Shown: positions 1 to 11,548 of the stretch, piece by piece
Position numbering within the stretch: position 1 is the stretch's first letter
Layout of the letters: each line of letters starts with the position of its first letter
Source: Bifidobacterium pullorum subsp. gallinarum
GTDB lineage: Bacteria; Actinomycetota; Actinomycetes; Actinomycetales; Bifidobacteriaceae
DNA length: 64,000 nucleotides
Assembly: GCF_000741215.1 (NCBI RefSeq)
Contig: NZ_JGYX01000001.1
Span: 310,001-374,000 of the forward strand
Direction: 5' to 3'
The notes under the pieces: generated by a model
What the model saw: the letters and a program-made list of their open reading frames with translations, nothing else
Told to the model about the DNA's origin: nothing
Database searches by the model: none
Translations under genes and position numbers: made by a program

Positions 1-1807
<1,807 letters not shown>

Positions 1808-1880
1808 CTAGACTGTTCGATACTCATTCGATTCTAACGACCCCCGGCCCGCCGGACGGCACCGGAAAGCCGCCCGACGT

Positions 1881-4800
1881 TCAGGAACTCAGGGAGCGCA
1901 GGAACTGGGCCTGAACCACGTCGATGCCGTCATGGCCCGTGTCGTCCATGCGCGCCGCCGCCACGGACAGCGTGCGGGCCGGCACGAACATGCCCTGGTC
2001 CACGCATACGCGGGCCGCCTTGCGCACGATCGAGGCGACCTCGGTGTGCGGCCATACCGGCAGGCCATGGTCGGCCAGCGCCTTGGCCGCCTCCTCCACG
2101 CCTTCGGGCACGTTCAGGCACTGCGAGTGGGCCCGGGCGAGCAGCTCGTTCAGCTCGGCGTCCAACGCGCCGATCCGACCCGGCGCGATGCGCTCGCTCA
2201 TCAGGTAGGCGGCCGCGGCCACCTCGAACTGGTCGCGCATCCATTCGGCGTAGGCGAACCGGTAGTAGGCGAACGCGGCGTCGTCGCGGTCCAAGGCCAC
2301 GCGCAACGCGTTCAGGCAGGCGGCGCGCGCCGAATCCCAATCCTCGTTGCGAGCCAGCTGCACGGCCAGCTTCATGTGCGACAACGAGTAGGCGGGCGCG
2401 TAGGAGACCATCGCGTTCAGATGCGGCAGCGCCGCCTCCACGCCCTTGAGCTGGGAGAGGATGTCGGCCAATTCCATATGCGTGTAGAACACGTTGTCCG
2501 GGATGAGCACCGTGCGCTCCCCCGGCGTGGCGAACAGGCGGTTGTACACCACGCGCTCCGCATACGAGTTGAAGTACCGGGGCACGCCGTCCACCGCGGC
2601 GAACAGCGATTCGACATGCGCGAGCGCCGCTTCGGCCGTCCCGATCGCCTGCTCGGCGCGGCCGGAGAACAGCAGGTCTCGCGCCTTGAGCCGTTCGGCG
2701 TCCAGGTCGGACGACAGGCTGAACTCGAAATCGGGGGTGTCCGTGCCGTCGATCAGGGCGCTGGTCACCTGCGGGGCCAATGCGGTCAGTTCGGGGTCGT
2801 CGATGCGTTCGATCAGCGCCATCGCCTGCTGCGCCTTGGCCACGGTCGGCATCGAGCCGTCCGCGGCGAGCCGGTGGAACTCCGCCACGCCGCGCTGCAG
2901 CAGGTCGGCGCGCTGGATCGACAGGCCCGTCACGTCACGGGTGCCCAGGATGCGGGCCACGGGCCTGGCGAACACCGCCTCGGCCAGTTCGGGCTCCTCC
3001 TGGGATCCGACCGGGGAGAACCGGCTGTCACGCAGGTCGAACTGCGCGTCCACCGGCCGCAGTCCCCCATCGACGTCGACGTCCAGCACCGCGTCGAAGC
3101 GCCGGTAGGTCTCCAACGGATGGTTGAGCCCGTCGCGGCGCAGCAGCGCGAGGAAATCGTCGCGTTCGAACGTGACCGTCACCAGGTTGCGCACGGTCGG
3201 ATTGCGCCGCAATGCCTCCAGCGGATCGCCGTCGCCCCCGTCGTCGGCGATGTCGGTGGCCTCCGCCACGCCGCTGGCGTCCTGCACATCCTCGGGCGCG
3301 GCGAACATCATCTCGTCGATGTCCACGCCGCGCATCAGGTCCTCGAACTGCGCGTCGATATTCGACTCGTCCGCCTGTTGCGTCTCCTCGCCCTCCGCCG
3401 CCGGATGCTGGCCGGGGGCGTCGACGGCGTCGGGCTGCTCCAGAGGATCGTCGGATTGCAGGATATGCCGGCGCGCGGGGTCGCCGTGCACATCGCCGTC
3501 CTTCGGATCGCCCTTAGCACCGCCCAGCCCGGCCTCCGAGGTGCGGATGCGTTCGAACATGTGCAGCGCCTGGCTCATCAGTTCGCTGATGGCGCTGTCC
3601 TGTTCGGCCACGGCCTCCTCCAGGCCGATCGAATCGATGTGCAGCGACACCCGTCTCACACGGCTGTCGGCGCCGAAGCTCAGTGCGGCGATCATCAGAC
3701 CCACGCGCAGGTTGTACGCGGAGCTCATCGCGGCGCGCTGGTGCTCGTCGATCGCCACCCAGCCGTGCCGGTCGGCGTCATACCGGCTTTCCGGCATCAT
3801 CGAGGCGCCGGCGGTCGTGAACGCGATGGCCACGTTGCCCTCGGCGAGGTTCGAGCGGATCTCCGCGTCGAACCGGTACGGCAGGCGCAGCCGGCGCAGC
3901 AGCAGCGACATGGTCTGCCGGTACACCCATTCCGATCCGTCGGCGTCCGTCGGCTCGGACCCCTGCCCGGGTTCGTGAGCGGTCTGCGCGGGGTCGGGGT
4001 GCTTCGCGCCGATCTCGACGGCGAGGGAGCGCGCCTCCTCCACCAGTCGCACGACCGCGGCGATGCCGTCGTCGTGCAACGGGTCGATGTCGATGTCATC
4101 GCCGTCGGCGTTGTGCAGGGCGATGAGGGCCGGATCGTGGAGCAGCGCCATATCAATCTGCGCGGCCTGGGCCCGGGTGACCGTGTCCTCCGTGGGCTGC
4201 AGGCCCAGGCGGGCGTTGCGTTCCAGCCAGGCGCTCACCGCGGCGAACCGGTTGAGGTTGCCTTCGATCTTCAGGGATTTGAGCACCGGGCCGAACGTCA
4301 TCGTGGCGTCCCATGCGAAGAAGTAGCACCCGGAATAGGTGGAGGTGTACAGGTGCAGCGGTTCGGCGCCGTGCACGGCCTCCAGTCCCGTCGTGGCGTC
4401 CAGCACGCCGGCCTCGCGCATCAGGTCGGCGAAGTGGTCCTCTAGCCCGGAGGCGCGCAACCCGTGTGCGCGGGCCTCCATCGTGTCGCGCAGGGAACGG
4501 CGGATCGCCCCCATCGGCGCCTCGCGGTTGAGCCTGCGGAAGATGTTGCCCGAGCCGAATCCCAGCAGCAGCCCCTGCATCTGCGGCAGCATGTACGCGG
4601 CGAAGAACGCGATGGCGATCGCGTCACGGTATTCCAGGTCGCGGCGCATGGACTCGGGCAGGTTCGCGCGCATCTGTTCGAGCGTGTACCGGTTGCCGGA
4701 TTTCAGCCATGCGGCCAGCCACATCATCCGCCCGTGCGCGTCACGCCCCACGACGCCGCCGCGGATCGCCCGACGGTTCCCCCGGTTCCGGCCACGCCCC

Positions 4801-5273
4801 GGAACAGGCGGCAGCGCCACTTCCTCCTCCCGGCTGAACATGAACCGGGGCTCCATGCCGTGGGTGTCCATCCTCGGATCGTCGCCCACGAACACGCGCC
4901 CCTGCGCGTCGGCGAGCGCGATCTGGCAGAACCGGTCACGCCCCACGAACACGCCGAGCGAAAACGACCTGGACCCGTCGCCGGGCAGTTGCGCCCAGCC
5001 CAGGCGCAGCTTCTCCGGCACGCCGTCGAAGCCGTCGAACAGCCGGCGCTTGACCAGCGGCGTGAGCGTCATCGCCTGCCGCTTCAACTCCCCCAGCATG
5101 TCCTCGGGCGAGCGGACCGCCTTGTCGAAGGCGTTGCCCTGCGGCGCACCATGCGGGCGGTTCCCCGTTACGGAGCCGGCCAGGGTACGGAGCATCTCAA
5201 GGACCGTGCGCACGCCATGACGCGCCCGCGCAAGGCCGTGCGATCGGGAGTTGAATGAAGACATGGTTGTCAT
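1881..5273 (-). CDS. large TPR-containing protein of unknown function
   Basis: A 1130-residue protein with no signal peptide or membrane span, so probably cytoplasmic. The N-terminal 450 residues look globular. A strongly acidic, low-complexity linker (about residues 590-690, rich in D, E, G) follows. The C-terminal third is helical with alternating A/L pairs typical of tetratricopeptide repeats, for example VEAALPHLNAMVSYAPAYSL and WDSARAACLNALRVALDR. TPRs usually scaffold protein-protein contacts. I recognise it only as a conserved bifidobacterial type of TPR protein; no enzymatic motif was seen. It starts at ATG 5273; a second ATG lies three codons in. It is divergent from the gene at 5315, only 41 bp away, so the two promoters must be interleaved. 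Confidence 0.75.
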   Translation of the reverse strand: MTTMSSFNSRSHGLARARHGVRTVLEMLRTLAGSVTGNRPHGAPQGNAFDKAVRSPEDMLGELKRQAMTLTPLVKRRLFDGFDGVPEKLRLGWAQLPGDGSRSFSLGVFVGRDRFCQIALADAQGRVFVGDDPRMDTHGMEPRFMFSREEEVALPPVPGRGRNRGNRRAIRGGVVGRDAHGRMMWLAAWLKSGNRYTLEQMRANLPESMRRDLEYRDAIAIAFFAAYMLPQMQGLLLGFGSGNIFRRLNREAPMGAIRRSLRDTMEARAHGLRASGLEDHFADLMREAGVLDATTGLEAVHGAEPLHLYTSTYSGCYFFAWDATMTFGPVLKSLKIEGNLNRFAAVSAWLERNARLGLQPTEDTVTRAQAAQIDMALLHDPALIALHNADGDDIDIDPLHDDGIAAVVRLVEEARSLAVEIGAKHPDPAQTAHEPGQGSEPTDADGSEWVYRQTMSLLLRRLRLPYRFDAEIRSNLAEGNVAIAFTTAGASMMPESRYDADRHGWVAIDEHQRAAMSSAYNLRVGLMIAALSFGADSRVRRVSLHIDSIGLEEAVAEQDSAISELMSQALHMFERIRTSEAGLGGAKGDPKDGDVHGDPARRHILQSDDPLEQPDAVDAPGQHPAAEGEETQQADESNIDAQFEDLMRGVDIDEMMFAAPEDVQDASGVAEATDIADDGGDGDPLEALRRNPTVRNLVTVTFERDDFLALLRRDGLNHPLETYRRFDAVLDVDVDGGLRPVDAQFDLRDSRFSPVGSQEEPELAEAVFARPVARILGTRDVTGLSIQRADLLQRGVAEFHRLAADGSMPTVAKAQQAMALIERIDDPELTALAPQVTSALIDGTDTPDFEFSLSSDLDAERLKARDLLFSGRAEQAIGTAEAALAHVESLFAAVDGVPRYFNSYAERVVYNRLFATPGERTVLIPDNVFYTHMELADILSQLKGVEAALPHLNAMVSYAPAYSLSHMKLAVQLARNEDWDSARAACLNALRVALDRDDAAFAYYRFAYAEWMRDQFEVAAAAYLMSERIAPGRIGALDAELNELLARAHSQCLNVPEGVEEAAKALADHGLPVWPHTEVASIVRKAARVCVDQGMFVPARTLSVAAARMDDTGHDGIDVVQAQFLRSLSS

Positions 5274-5302
5274 TCTCCCAATTCACTCAGACATGAAGCC
5301 GT

Positions 5303-5308
5303 TAGAAT
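5303..5308 (+). promoter_or_regulatory. -10 box of a probable leaderless promoter
   Basis: TAGAAT lies exactly 6 nt before the GTG start of the membrane protein at 5315, and no ribosome-binding site fits between them. This spacing puts transcription start at or next to the start codon, the usual layout of leaderless actinobacterial mRNAs. Confidence 0.6.
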
Positions 5309-5314
5309 AATCGG

Positions 5315-7435
5315 GTGAACTCTTCCCGACACCGCCGCCCGTTGCTGGCCGTTCTGATCGTGGCCGTGGTCATCGCCTGCCTGGAATGCGTGGCGGCCAA
5401 CCTGCCGTTCTGGACCACGTTGGCCGCCAGTACGGACACGGCGTCGGCGTCGAATGCCATGGGGCCGGGCCTGGAGCGCCGCGAGGACGGCATGCTGGTG
5501 GTCACCGACCAGACCCGGGCGTATCTGGATGTGCCCGCCGACGGCACGTCCTCCTATATTCGCATCGACCCGGTGCCCGGGGAGGTGCTCGCGGCGGCGG
5601 ACGCGGCGGACGCCCCCTATCGGACGGTGTACGTGCGCGCCGACGGCGACGGGCATGCGGGACGGATGACCTCGGTGGCGGTCAACGCGCCGCGCTCCCT
5701 GTATCTGAAGGTGCGGGCGAATGACACCGTGCGGCTGTGGATCGCCGAATCGGCCGGATCGGCGGTGCCGATCGCCGCGGTTCATGCCAATGTGCGTGTG
5801 CCGTTCTCCTTCGATTGGCTGCGCGTGACCGTGATGGCGGCGATTGCGCTGCTGGTGGCGTTGTGGCGGCCCGGTTCGCGGCTGTGGCGGATCACGTTGG
5901 ATCCGTCGAGTCGCAGGCAGCGGCTGGCGTTCGCCGCGGTGATGGCGGCGGCCGCGGCGGCGACGCTGGTGCCGGTGGCCGTGCAGCTGTCAGCGCAGTT
6001 GGCCTCGGATCCGACCGCGCTCAGTTTCAGCAAGCCGAACGCGTACACCTATGACTTCGAACAGTACGGCCGGGTGGCCGACGCGTTGATTCATGGGCGC
6101 GTATGGGTGGATCTGCCGGTGGATCCGGCGTTGCAGGCCGTGGACAATCCGTACGATGCGGCCACGCGCAGCCGGCTGCTGGCCGATGGCGTGCAGCTGT
6201 TCTGGGATTACGCGTATTACGACGGGCACTGGTACTCGTATTTCGGCGTGCTGCCGGCGGTGCTGCTGTTCGTGCCCTATCAGCTGGCCACGGGGCGGAT
6301 GCTGCCGTCGGGCGCGGCCGAGCTGGTGCTGATGCTCGGCGTGCTGGTGTTCGCCTGTCTGCTGACGATCCGTCTGATCCGGCGTATCGCGCCGCACACC
6401 TCGCTGGCCGCCACGTCGATGGCGATCGTGTTCGTGCTGGTGGGGTCGAACGCGCCGTACCTGTGGTTCCGCACCAATTTCTACTCGATCCCCTGCGCCG
6501 CCTCGCTGCTGCTGTCCACGCTGGGGTTGTGGCTGTGGCTGGGGGCCTCGATGCCTCGCCGTCGTCCAGCACGGCCCGACGACGCGCCGTTGAAGCTGGG
6601 GCATCTGGCCGGCGGGGCGCTGTGCATCGCCGCGAACCTGGGGTGCCGCCCCACGTTCGCGCTGGTGGCGCTGCTGGGGATCCCACTGTTCTGGCCGCAG
6701 CTCAAGGCGCTGTATGCCGGTATCCGGCAGCGGTCGATCGGCGTGTGGCAAGCGCTGCGTATGCCGTTGGCGGTGCTGGTGCCGGCGGTGTGCATCGTGC
6801 TGCCGCTGCTGGCCTATAACGCCGCCCGGTTCGGTTCCCCGCTGGACTTCGGCAACAGCTACCAGTTCACGGTCACCGATATGACGCGCTTCACGCCCGC
6901 GCCGGACACCTTCCCGCTGCTGATGGCCTACTATCTGTTCCTGCCGCTGCGGTTCACGGCAGGGTTCCCGTTCCTGGCGCTATCGCCCACGCCGCTGCCT
7001 TCCTGGGCGTATGCGGAGGAGATGATCGGCGGCCTGTTCATGCTCTGCCCGCTGCTGATGCTGGCCTTCGTGTTGCCGTTCCTGCGCCGCCGGCTGCGCG
7101 GCAGCGGCTGTTGGGGCCTGCTGGCCTGCGGATTGGCGCTGGGGCTGGCGCTGCTGGCGTTCGACGCGTGGGAGGGCGGCCTCGGTTGGCGGTATATGAT
7201 CGACTTCGCCTGGCTGCTGGCGTTGGCCGCGCTGCCCGCCTTCCTCGTCATCACCGGCGCCGTGGACTCCCACGCTCCGGCGCTGCGACTGCGCCGTCTG
7301 CTCATCCTGCTCATCCTGCTGGCCACCCTCGCCGTCACTCTCCTCGGGTTCTTCGTACCCGGGCGCGACGACGCCCTCATCGGAGTGAACTCCGGGTTGT
7401 ACCACACCATACGCTCCTGGTTCACACTGCTCTGA
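5315..7435 (+). CDS. polytopic membrane protein, GT-C glycosyltransferase-like
   Basis: A 706-residue integral membrane protein starting at GTG. One N-terminal span (LAVLIVAVVIACLECVAANL) is followed by an extracytoplasmic beta-rich segment (about residues 40-160) and then some ten or more hydrophobic helices to the C-terminus. A conserved-looking block, WDYAYYDGHWYSYFGVLP (about residues 297-314), sits in the first large loop. Long N-terminal loops and many spans resemble GT-C fold enzymes that use lipid-linked sugars, but no diagnostic acidic motif was assigned, so this is inference. The arylsulfotransferase gene follows 119 bp downstream on the same strand and may work on the same surface polymer. 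Confidence 0.6.
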   Translation: MNSSRHRRPLLAVLIVAVVIACLECVAANLPFWTTLAASTDTASASNAMGPGLERREDGMLVVTDQTRAYLDVPADGTSSYIRIDPVPGEVLAAADAADAPYRTVYVRADGDGHAGRMTSVAVNAPRSLYLKVRANDTVRLWIAESAGSAVPIAAVHANVRVPFSFDWLRVTVMAAIALLVALWRPGSRLWRITLDPSSRRQRLAFAAVMAAAAAATLVPVAVQLSAQLASDPTALSFSKPNAYTYDFEQYGRVADALIHGRVWVDLPVDPALQAVDNPYDAATRSRLLADGVQLFWDYAYYDGHWYSYFGVLPAVLLFVPYQLATGRMLPSGAAELVLMLGVLVFACLLTIRLIRRIAPHTSLAATSMAIVFVLVGSNAPYLWFRTNFYSIPCAASLLLSTLGLWLWLGASMPRRRPARPDDAPLKLGHLAGGALCIAANLGCRPTFALVALLGIPLFWPQLKALYAGIRQRSIGVWQALRMPLAVLVPAVCIVLPLLAYNAARFGSPLDFGNSYQFTVTDMTRFTPAPDTFPLLMAYYLFLPLRFTAGFPFLALSPTPLPSWAYAEEMIGGLFMLCPLLMLAFVLPFLRRRLRGSGCWGLLACGLALGLALLAFDAWEGGLGWRYMIDFAWLLALAALPAFLVITGAVDSHAPALRLRRLLILLILLATLAVTLLGFFVPGRDDALIGVNSGLYHTIRSWFTLL

Positions 7436-7554
7436 CGGCGCTTCCAGCCGCGTATTGGACAATCGCGGGCGATTCGTCAGGTTATCGGCGTATAACAGTG
7501 CCACGTATCCAACACATCAGTCGTCATGTCTAGGAACGGAAGGCCAGTCATCCG

Positions 7555-9225
7555 ATGAGCCGTTTCACCACACGCCTGCACCCCCGTACGCTGCGCTGGA
7601 TCCTCGCCGCGATCGCGGTCATCGTCGTCGCCCTGCTCTGCCTGCTGCCGCAGCCCGACGTCACCGCAACCGTCCGACAGACCCGCATCGAGCGGCTCAA
7701 CGCGCTGATCGAGAACGTCTACACCGCCGATTTCCAGCAGATGCGGCAGGAACAGCTCATCGCCGAACGTGACGAGGAGCCCCGCACCATCGACGACATC
7801 TACGTCAAGGACGACCCCTACGCCACGAATACGCGCTCGCTGTACGTCTATTTCACCACCGAACAGCCGGCGACCGTCAGCTACACGGTGGCGGCCGAGG
7901 GCTACCCGGACTTCTCCGCGGACGCCTACGAGGGCGTCGACGGGGCCACGACCGAGCACGAGTTCCTGGTGCTCGGCCTGCTGCCCGACGTGACGAACAC
8001 GATCACGCTGACCATCACCGACGAGACGGGCGGCACCACCGAACGCGTCATCGAACGTGAGGGACTGGGCCTGCTCGGCACCGAGGAGGTGCGGCTGGAG
8101 CAGCCGGTCCAGCCGGACGAGGGCGCCGATCTGGGCAACGGCCTGTACGCGATCCTGGGCAACGACAGCGACGATCAGGACTTCATGTTCTACTACGACG
8201 CCAACGGCGTGCTGCGCGGCGAGGTGCCGATCCTGTTCTACCGCAGCCATCGCCTGCTGTTCGACGACGACGGCCTGATGTGGTTCTCCGCGTCCACCGA
8301 GAAGATGGCGGCGATGGACCGGCTCGGGCGGCTCGTCAAGATCCTGGACCTGGGAGACAGGTACATCCTGCACCACGATTACGCGTTCGACGCCGACCAG
8401 AACCTGGTGCTGCTGGCCACCGAGCTCAACCGCAGCGACGGTTGCGTGCAGGACCAGATCGTCAAGCTGGACACGGACACCGGCAAGGTGACGCCGCTGC
8501 TGGACATGGGTGACATGTTCCCCGAATACAAGATGTCCACCGACCACGCGGGCATCGACGAGTCGGATCTTTCGGCGACCGGCAAATGGGATTGGATCCA
8601 TTTCAACACCATCCAGATGCTGCCGGACGGATCGGCGCTGCTGTCGGCGCGCGAGACCTCCACCATCATCAAGATCGACGATCTGGAAGGCACGCCGACG
8701 CTCGGCTACATGATCGGCGAACCCTCGGTATGGGCGGGCACGCCGCAGGAGGATGACTTCCTGACCAAGGTGGGCGACTTCCCCGACACCGGCGGCCAGC
8801 ATTCGATCACCTACGTGGACGATCCGGCGCTGTCGGACGGCCAGTACTATCTGTACATGTTCGACAACAACTACGGTTCGGCGCAGACGCGGCCGGATTT
8901 CGACTGGACCGTGATCGACGGCATCGTGACCAAGTACAGCATCGCCACCGAGGGGGCCTACTCGCAGTACCGTCGGTATCTGGTCGACGAGAACGCCGGC
9001 ACCTACACCGAGGTCAACGCCTTCGACGTGCCGTATTCGCCGCTGGTCAGCTCGGCGCAGGAGCTCGATGGCGGGCGGGTGCTCATCGACTCCGGCCTGC
9101 AGGGGCTGTTCGGCGTATACGACGAATCGACCGGGGAGCTGCTAGCGCAGTACCGCATGAAGCTCAACACGAGCTACATCTACCGGGTCTACGAATACGA
9201 CTTCAAGGGCTTCTACTTCGCCTGA
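7555..9225 (+). CDS. arylsulfotransferase (ASST) family protein, membrane-anchored
   Basis: PAPS-independent sulfotransferases of this family move sulfate from one phenolic ester to another through a sulfo-histidine. The 556-residue product has one N-terminal span (residues about 16-35) and then an extracytoplasmic domain, as expected for a periplasm- or surface-facing enzyme. The four residues known to matter in E. coli AssT have plausible matches in the right order: His273/274 in LHHDY, His349 in DWIHFN, Arg366 in LSARET and the catalytic His416 in GGQHS. The start is supported by a GGAACGGAAGG ribosome site. A bacterium with no obvious source of aryl sulfates makes the true acceptor uncertain; host or plant phenolic sulfates in the gut are one possibility (inference). 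The preceding membrane protein gene is its only evident partner. Confidence 0.85.
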   Translation: MSRFTTRLHPRTLRWILAAIAVIVVALLCLLPQPDVTATVRQTRIERLNALIENVYTADFQQMRQEQLIAERDEEPRTIDDIYVKDDPYATNTRSLYVYFTTEQPATVSYTVAAEGYPDFSADAYEGVDGATTEHEFLVLGLLPDVTNTITLTITDETGGTTERVIEREGLGLLGTEEVRLEQPVQPDEGADLGNGLYAILGNDSDDQDFMFYYDANGVLRGEVPILFYRSHRLLFDDDGLMWFSASTEKMAAMDRLGRLVKILDLGDRYILHHDYAFDADQNLVLLATELNRSDGCVQDQIVKLDTDTGKVTPLLDMGDMFPEYKMSTDHAGIDESDLSATGKWDWIHFNTIQMLPDGSALLSARETSTIIKIDDLEGTPTLGYMIGEPSVWAGTPQEDDFLTKVGDFPDTGGQHSITYVDDPALSDGQYYLYMFDNNYGSAQTRPDFDWTVIDGIVTKYSIATEGAYSQYRRYLVDENAGTYTEVNAFDVPYSPLVSSAQELDGGRVLIDSGLQGLFGVYDESTGELLAQYRMKLNTSYIYRVYEYDFKGFYFA

Positions 9226-9262
9226 TCCCGCAATCCTGCACATTCACGCAACCTTGCGTCGG

Positions 9263-9268
9263 TACAAT
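9263..9268 (+). promoter_or_regulatory. -10 box (TACAAT) for the ABC ATPase gene
   Basis: TACAAT ends 8 nt before ATG 9277. No Shine-Dalgarno sequence lies between, so a leaderless or near-leaderless transcript is likely. Confidence 0.5.
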
Positions 9269-9276
9269 GGTCGCCT

Positions 9277-10081
9277 ATGGGATTGTTTGACGCTTTGATG
9301 GGCCGCAAGCCGACCGCCCCCCGCTCCGAGTGCGCTCACGTTCACGCTGGCCGATGCCGGATACACGTACGATGACGGCAATGTCGGTCTGGAACCGACC
9401 TCGTTGACCATCACCGAGCGGCGCGTGGCCGTCATCGGCCTGAACGGGTCCGGCAAGACCACGCTGCTCAAACTGCTCGACGGCGCACTGACCGCCACGA
9501 GCGGCACCGTGAACATCGCAGGCGGCGAGGAATCGCTGGATCCCGCCGTCAAGCGCGACCTGAAACGCATCGAGGCCATCGTCGGCCGGGTGCGGCGCGA
9601 GGAGATCCCGAACAGCTACTACAAGGCGGCCACCATCGCCGAGGCCATCGACGAGGCGCTGAAGAAGCACAAGGTGCCCGAGTCGGAACGGCAGGCGATC
9701 ATCGGCAACCTGTTCGCCCATTTCGGTCTGGCGGATGTCTCGCGACAGCCCGCCTCGGCGCTGGATTCCGAGAAACGGCATCTGCTGGCCATCGCCTCCG
9801 CGCTGAGCTTCTCCCCCGCGGCTATTGTGGCCGACGAGCCGACCAAGGGTTTGGACGAGATCGGCACCGCGCATGTGGCCAAGGCCCTGTTCGGATACAA
9901 CAAGCAGGTCGTGTTCGCCACGCATGACACCGAGATGATCGTGCGCCCCGAATACGCCATCGACCGCACGCTGGTGCTCGACGACCACCGCATCGTGTTC
10001 GATGGCGCGCCGGCGGACGCCGTGGCCTTCTACAACGATCTGGTCCGAGCCAAGTTCGAGGCCGCCAAGGCGCAACGGTAA
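9277..10081 (+). CDS. ECF/cobalt-type ABC transporter ATPase, one-base frameshift near N-terminus
   Basis: An ATPase of the CbiO/BioM/EcfA type. The nucleotide-binding core is intact: Walker A GLNGSGKTT, Walker B AIVADEPTKGLD, H-loop FATHDTE. The signature helix is ALDSEKRHLL instead of LSGGQ. Translation from ATG 9277 gives MGLFDALMGRKPTAP and then leaves frame in a run of six C at 9317-9322. Deleting one C restores a continuous 267-residue protein (ALTFTLADAGYTYDD then the core), and the total length is one base more than a multiple of three. Without that repair only a TTG at 9404 could start the core, losing the first 40 or so residues. No EcfT or substrate-binding partner lies next to it. 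Confidence 0.75.
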
Positions 10082-10121
10082 CCGCACTGGTATATCCCGC
10101 CGGACCATGCCGTCGGATGGG

Positions 10122-11399
10122 TTACGCCATCATATCGGCCACGGTATCCAGCACCGCGCGGATATTGCGTGCGAACTCGTCGGGCTCCGGCAGCAGCGAA
10201 ACCGCCAGGTACCCGTTCGACGCCATATCGAAGAAATATCCCGGCTGGCCGGTCAGCCGATGGTCGGCGATCATCCGCAGCACCAGCTCGTTCTCATCGA
10301 TGACGGACGGCACGCGCAGCAGCACGTTCCAGCCGCCCTCCGGTCGCAGCAGCGAGGTCACCCCCAGCGGATCATCGGCCAGCAGACGTCGGAGCGTGGT
10401 CAGATTGCCGAGCACGCGTTCCCGCACGCGCATGGTCTGCGCGGGTGCGGCCTCCAGTAACCCGGCAATCCGCCCGGCGATGATATCGCTCATCGGCAGG
10501 TAGTCGTCGGCGATGACGTCGAGTCGGCGCATCGCCTCAGCGACGTCTTCCGCCGGGCCGGACACCTGGATCCAGCCAACCTTGGCGTGCGGGGCCGCCA
10601 GCATCTTCGAGAATCCGTCGAGCGCGAAGGTGAGCACGCCCGGCTCCCCCGCCAGCCGCGCGTTGCCGTCGAACGGCTCCAACGCGTAGTCGTAGAACAC
10701 CTCGTCGGCGATCAGCGCCACGTCATGCGCCCGGCACATCGCCACGATGGCCTCACGTTCCGCCGGTTTGACATAGGAGCCTGTCGGATTGTTCGGGTTG
10801 ATCAGCACCAGCGCGCGGATGCGGCCGCCGTCCGCGCCGTCAAGCAGGGCTTCGAGTTCCGCCGTGTCGATGAACCAGGAGCCGTCGTATTGCAGCTGGT
10901 ATTCGATCGTGTCCACGCATTCCAGGCGTGCGATCGATTCGATCAACGGATAGCCGGGTTTCGGCGCGAGCACCGCGTCGCCGGCGTCGCACAGCAGCTT
11001 GATAAGCCACGAATACGCCTGCGATGTGGAGCTGAGCAGATACAGATGGTCGGGATCGACGGGGCGGATGCCAAGACCGGCGACATCATTCCGGTGCGTG
11101 GTGTCGGCTGCATCCGCAATGTCCGAGCGGACACCGGCGTTGTCCGCATGGCGGATGTCCGTCTCACGTGGACCGTCCGACGACCTCCGGGTCAGGAACG
11201 CGGCCAGCGTCTCGCGCGCCGTACGGTCGCCGCGCGGGTCGGCGGCGTACGTTCCCGGCACCTGCACCGGGGCCAGGCCGTGGCGTGTGGGATTCGAATC
11301 GTTCAGCTTACCGAGGGCGATGCCGTTGCGGCGCGCCACGGCCTCGGCCTGGGCGATGGGATTGGGTTCGCTGATGTCGACACGGGATGAGAAACGCAC
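10122..11399 (-). CDS. class I/II pyridoxal-phosphate aminotransferase
   Basis: A fold-type I aminotransferase; substrate unknown. Visible motifs are NPNNPTG, ADEVFYDY and the PLP-lysine block DGFSKMLAAPHAKVGW. The start is set at GTG 11399 because a TACAGT -10 box ends exactly 6 nt upstream, giving a leaderless 425-residue protein; the open frame extends 18 codons further but would begin upstream of that promoter. Residues about 75-112 form an extra hydrophilic stretch (SSDGPRETDIRHADNAG) not expected in the fold and probably a surface loop. It is transcribed alone. The upstream gene on the same strand, ppgK, ends in a hairpin. Confidence 0.85.
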   Translation of the reverse strand: MRFSSRVDISEPNPIAQAEAVARRNGIALGKLNDSNPTRHGLAPVQVPGTYAADPRGDRTARETLAAFLTRRSSDGPRETDIRHADNAGVRSDIADAADTTHRNDVAGLGIRPVDPDHLYLLSSTSQAYSWLIKLLCDAGDAVLAPKPGYPLIESIARLECVDTIEYQLQYDGSWFIDTAELEALLDGADGGRIRALVLINPNNPTGSYVKPAEREAIVAMCRAHDVALIADEVFYDYALEPFDGNARLAGEPGVLTFALDGFSKMLAAPHAKVGWIQVSGPAEDVAEAMRRLDVIADDYLPMSDIIAGRIAGLLEAAPAQTMRVRERVLGNLTTLRRLLADDPLGVTSLLRPEGGWNVLLRVPSVIDENELVLRMIADHRLTGQPGYFFDMASNGYLAVSLLPEPDEFARNIRAVLDTVADMMA

Positions 11400-11491
11400 G
11401 ACTCCACTGTACACGCCGCGACCGGCAGCCGGCAGCCGGCAGCCCTGATTCAAGCCCTATGATGCAGCATCGCCAACTCACTGCGTCCAAA

Positions 11492-11528
11492 TGATAACGC
11501 CGCCCCTTCATCCGGGACGGCGTTATCA
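11492..11528 (-). terminator. hairpin terminator after ppgK
   Basis: TGATAACGCCG pairs with CGGCGTTATCA across a short loop, with one to three further G-C pairs inside. It begins 20 bp after the ppgK stop. A TTT follows on the minus strand, so the poly-U tail is short. Confidence 0.7.
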
Positions 11529-11548
11529 TCAACGTTCAGTGAGGAACG

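Noticed and set aside
1932..4445. Plus-strand reading frame of 837 codons
   Set aside because: Shadow of the TPR gene; rich in His, Arg and Gln, with no recognisable motif.
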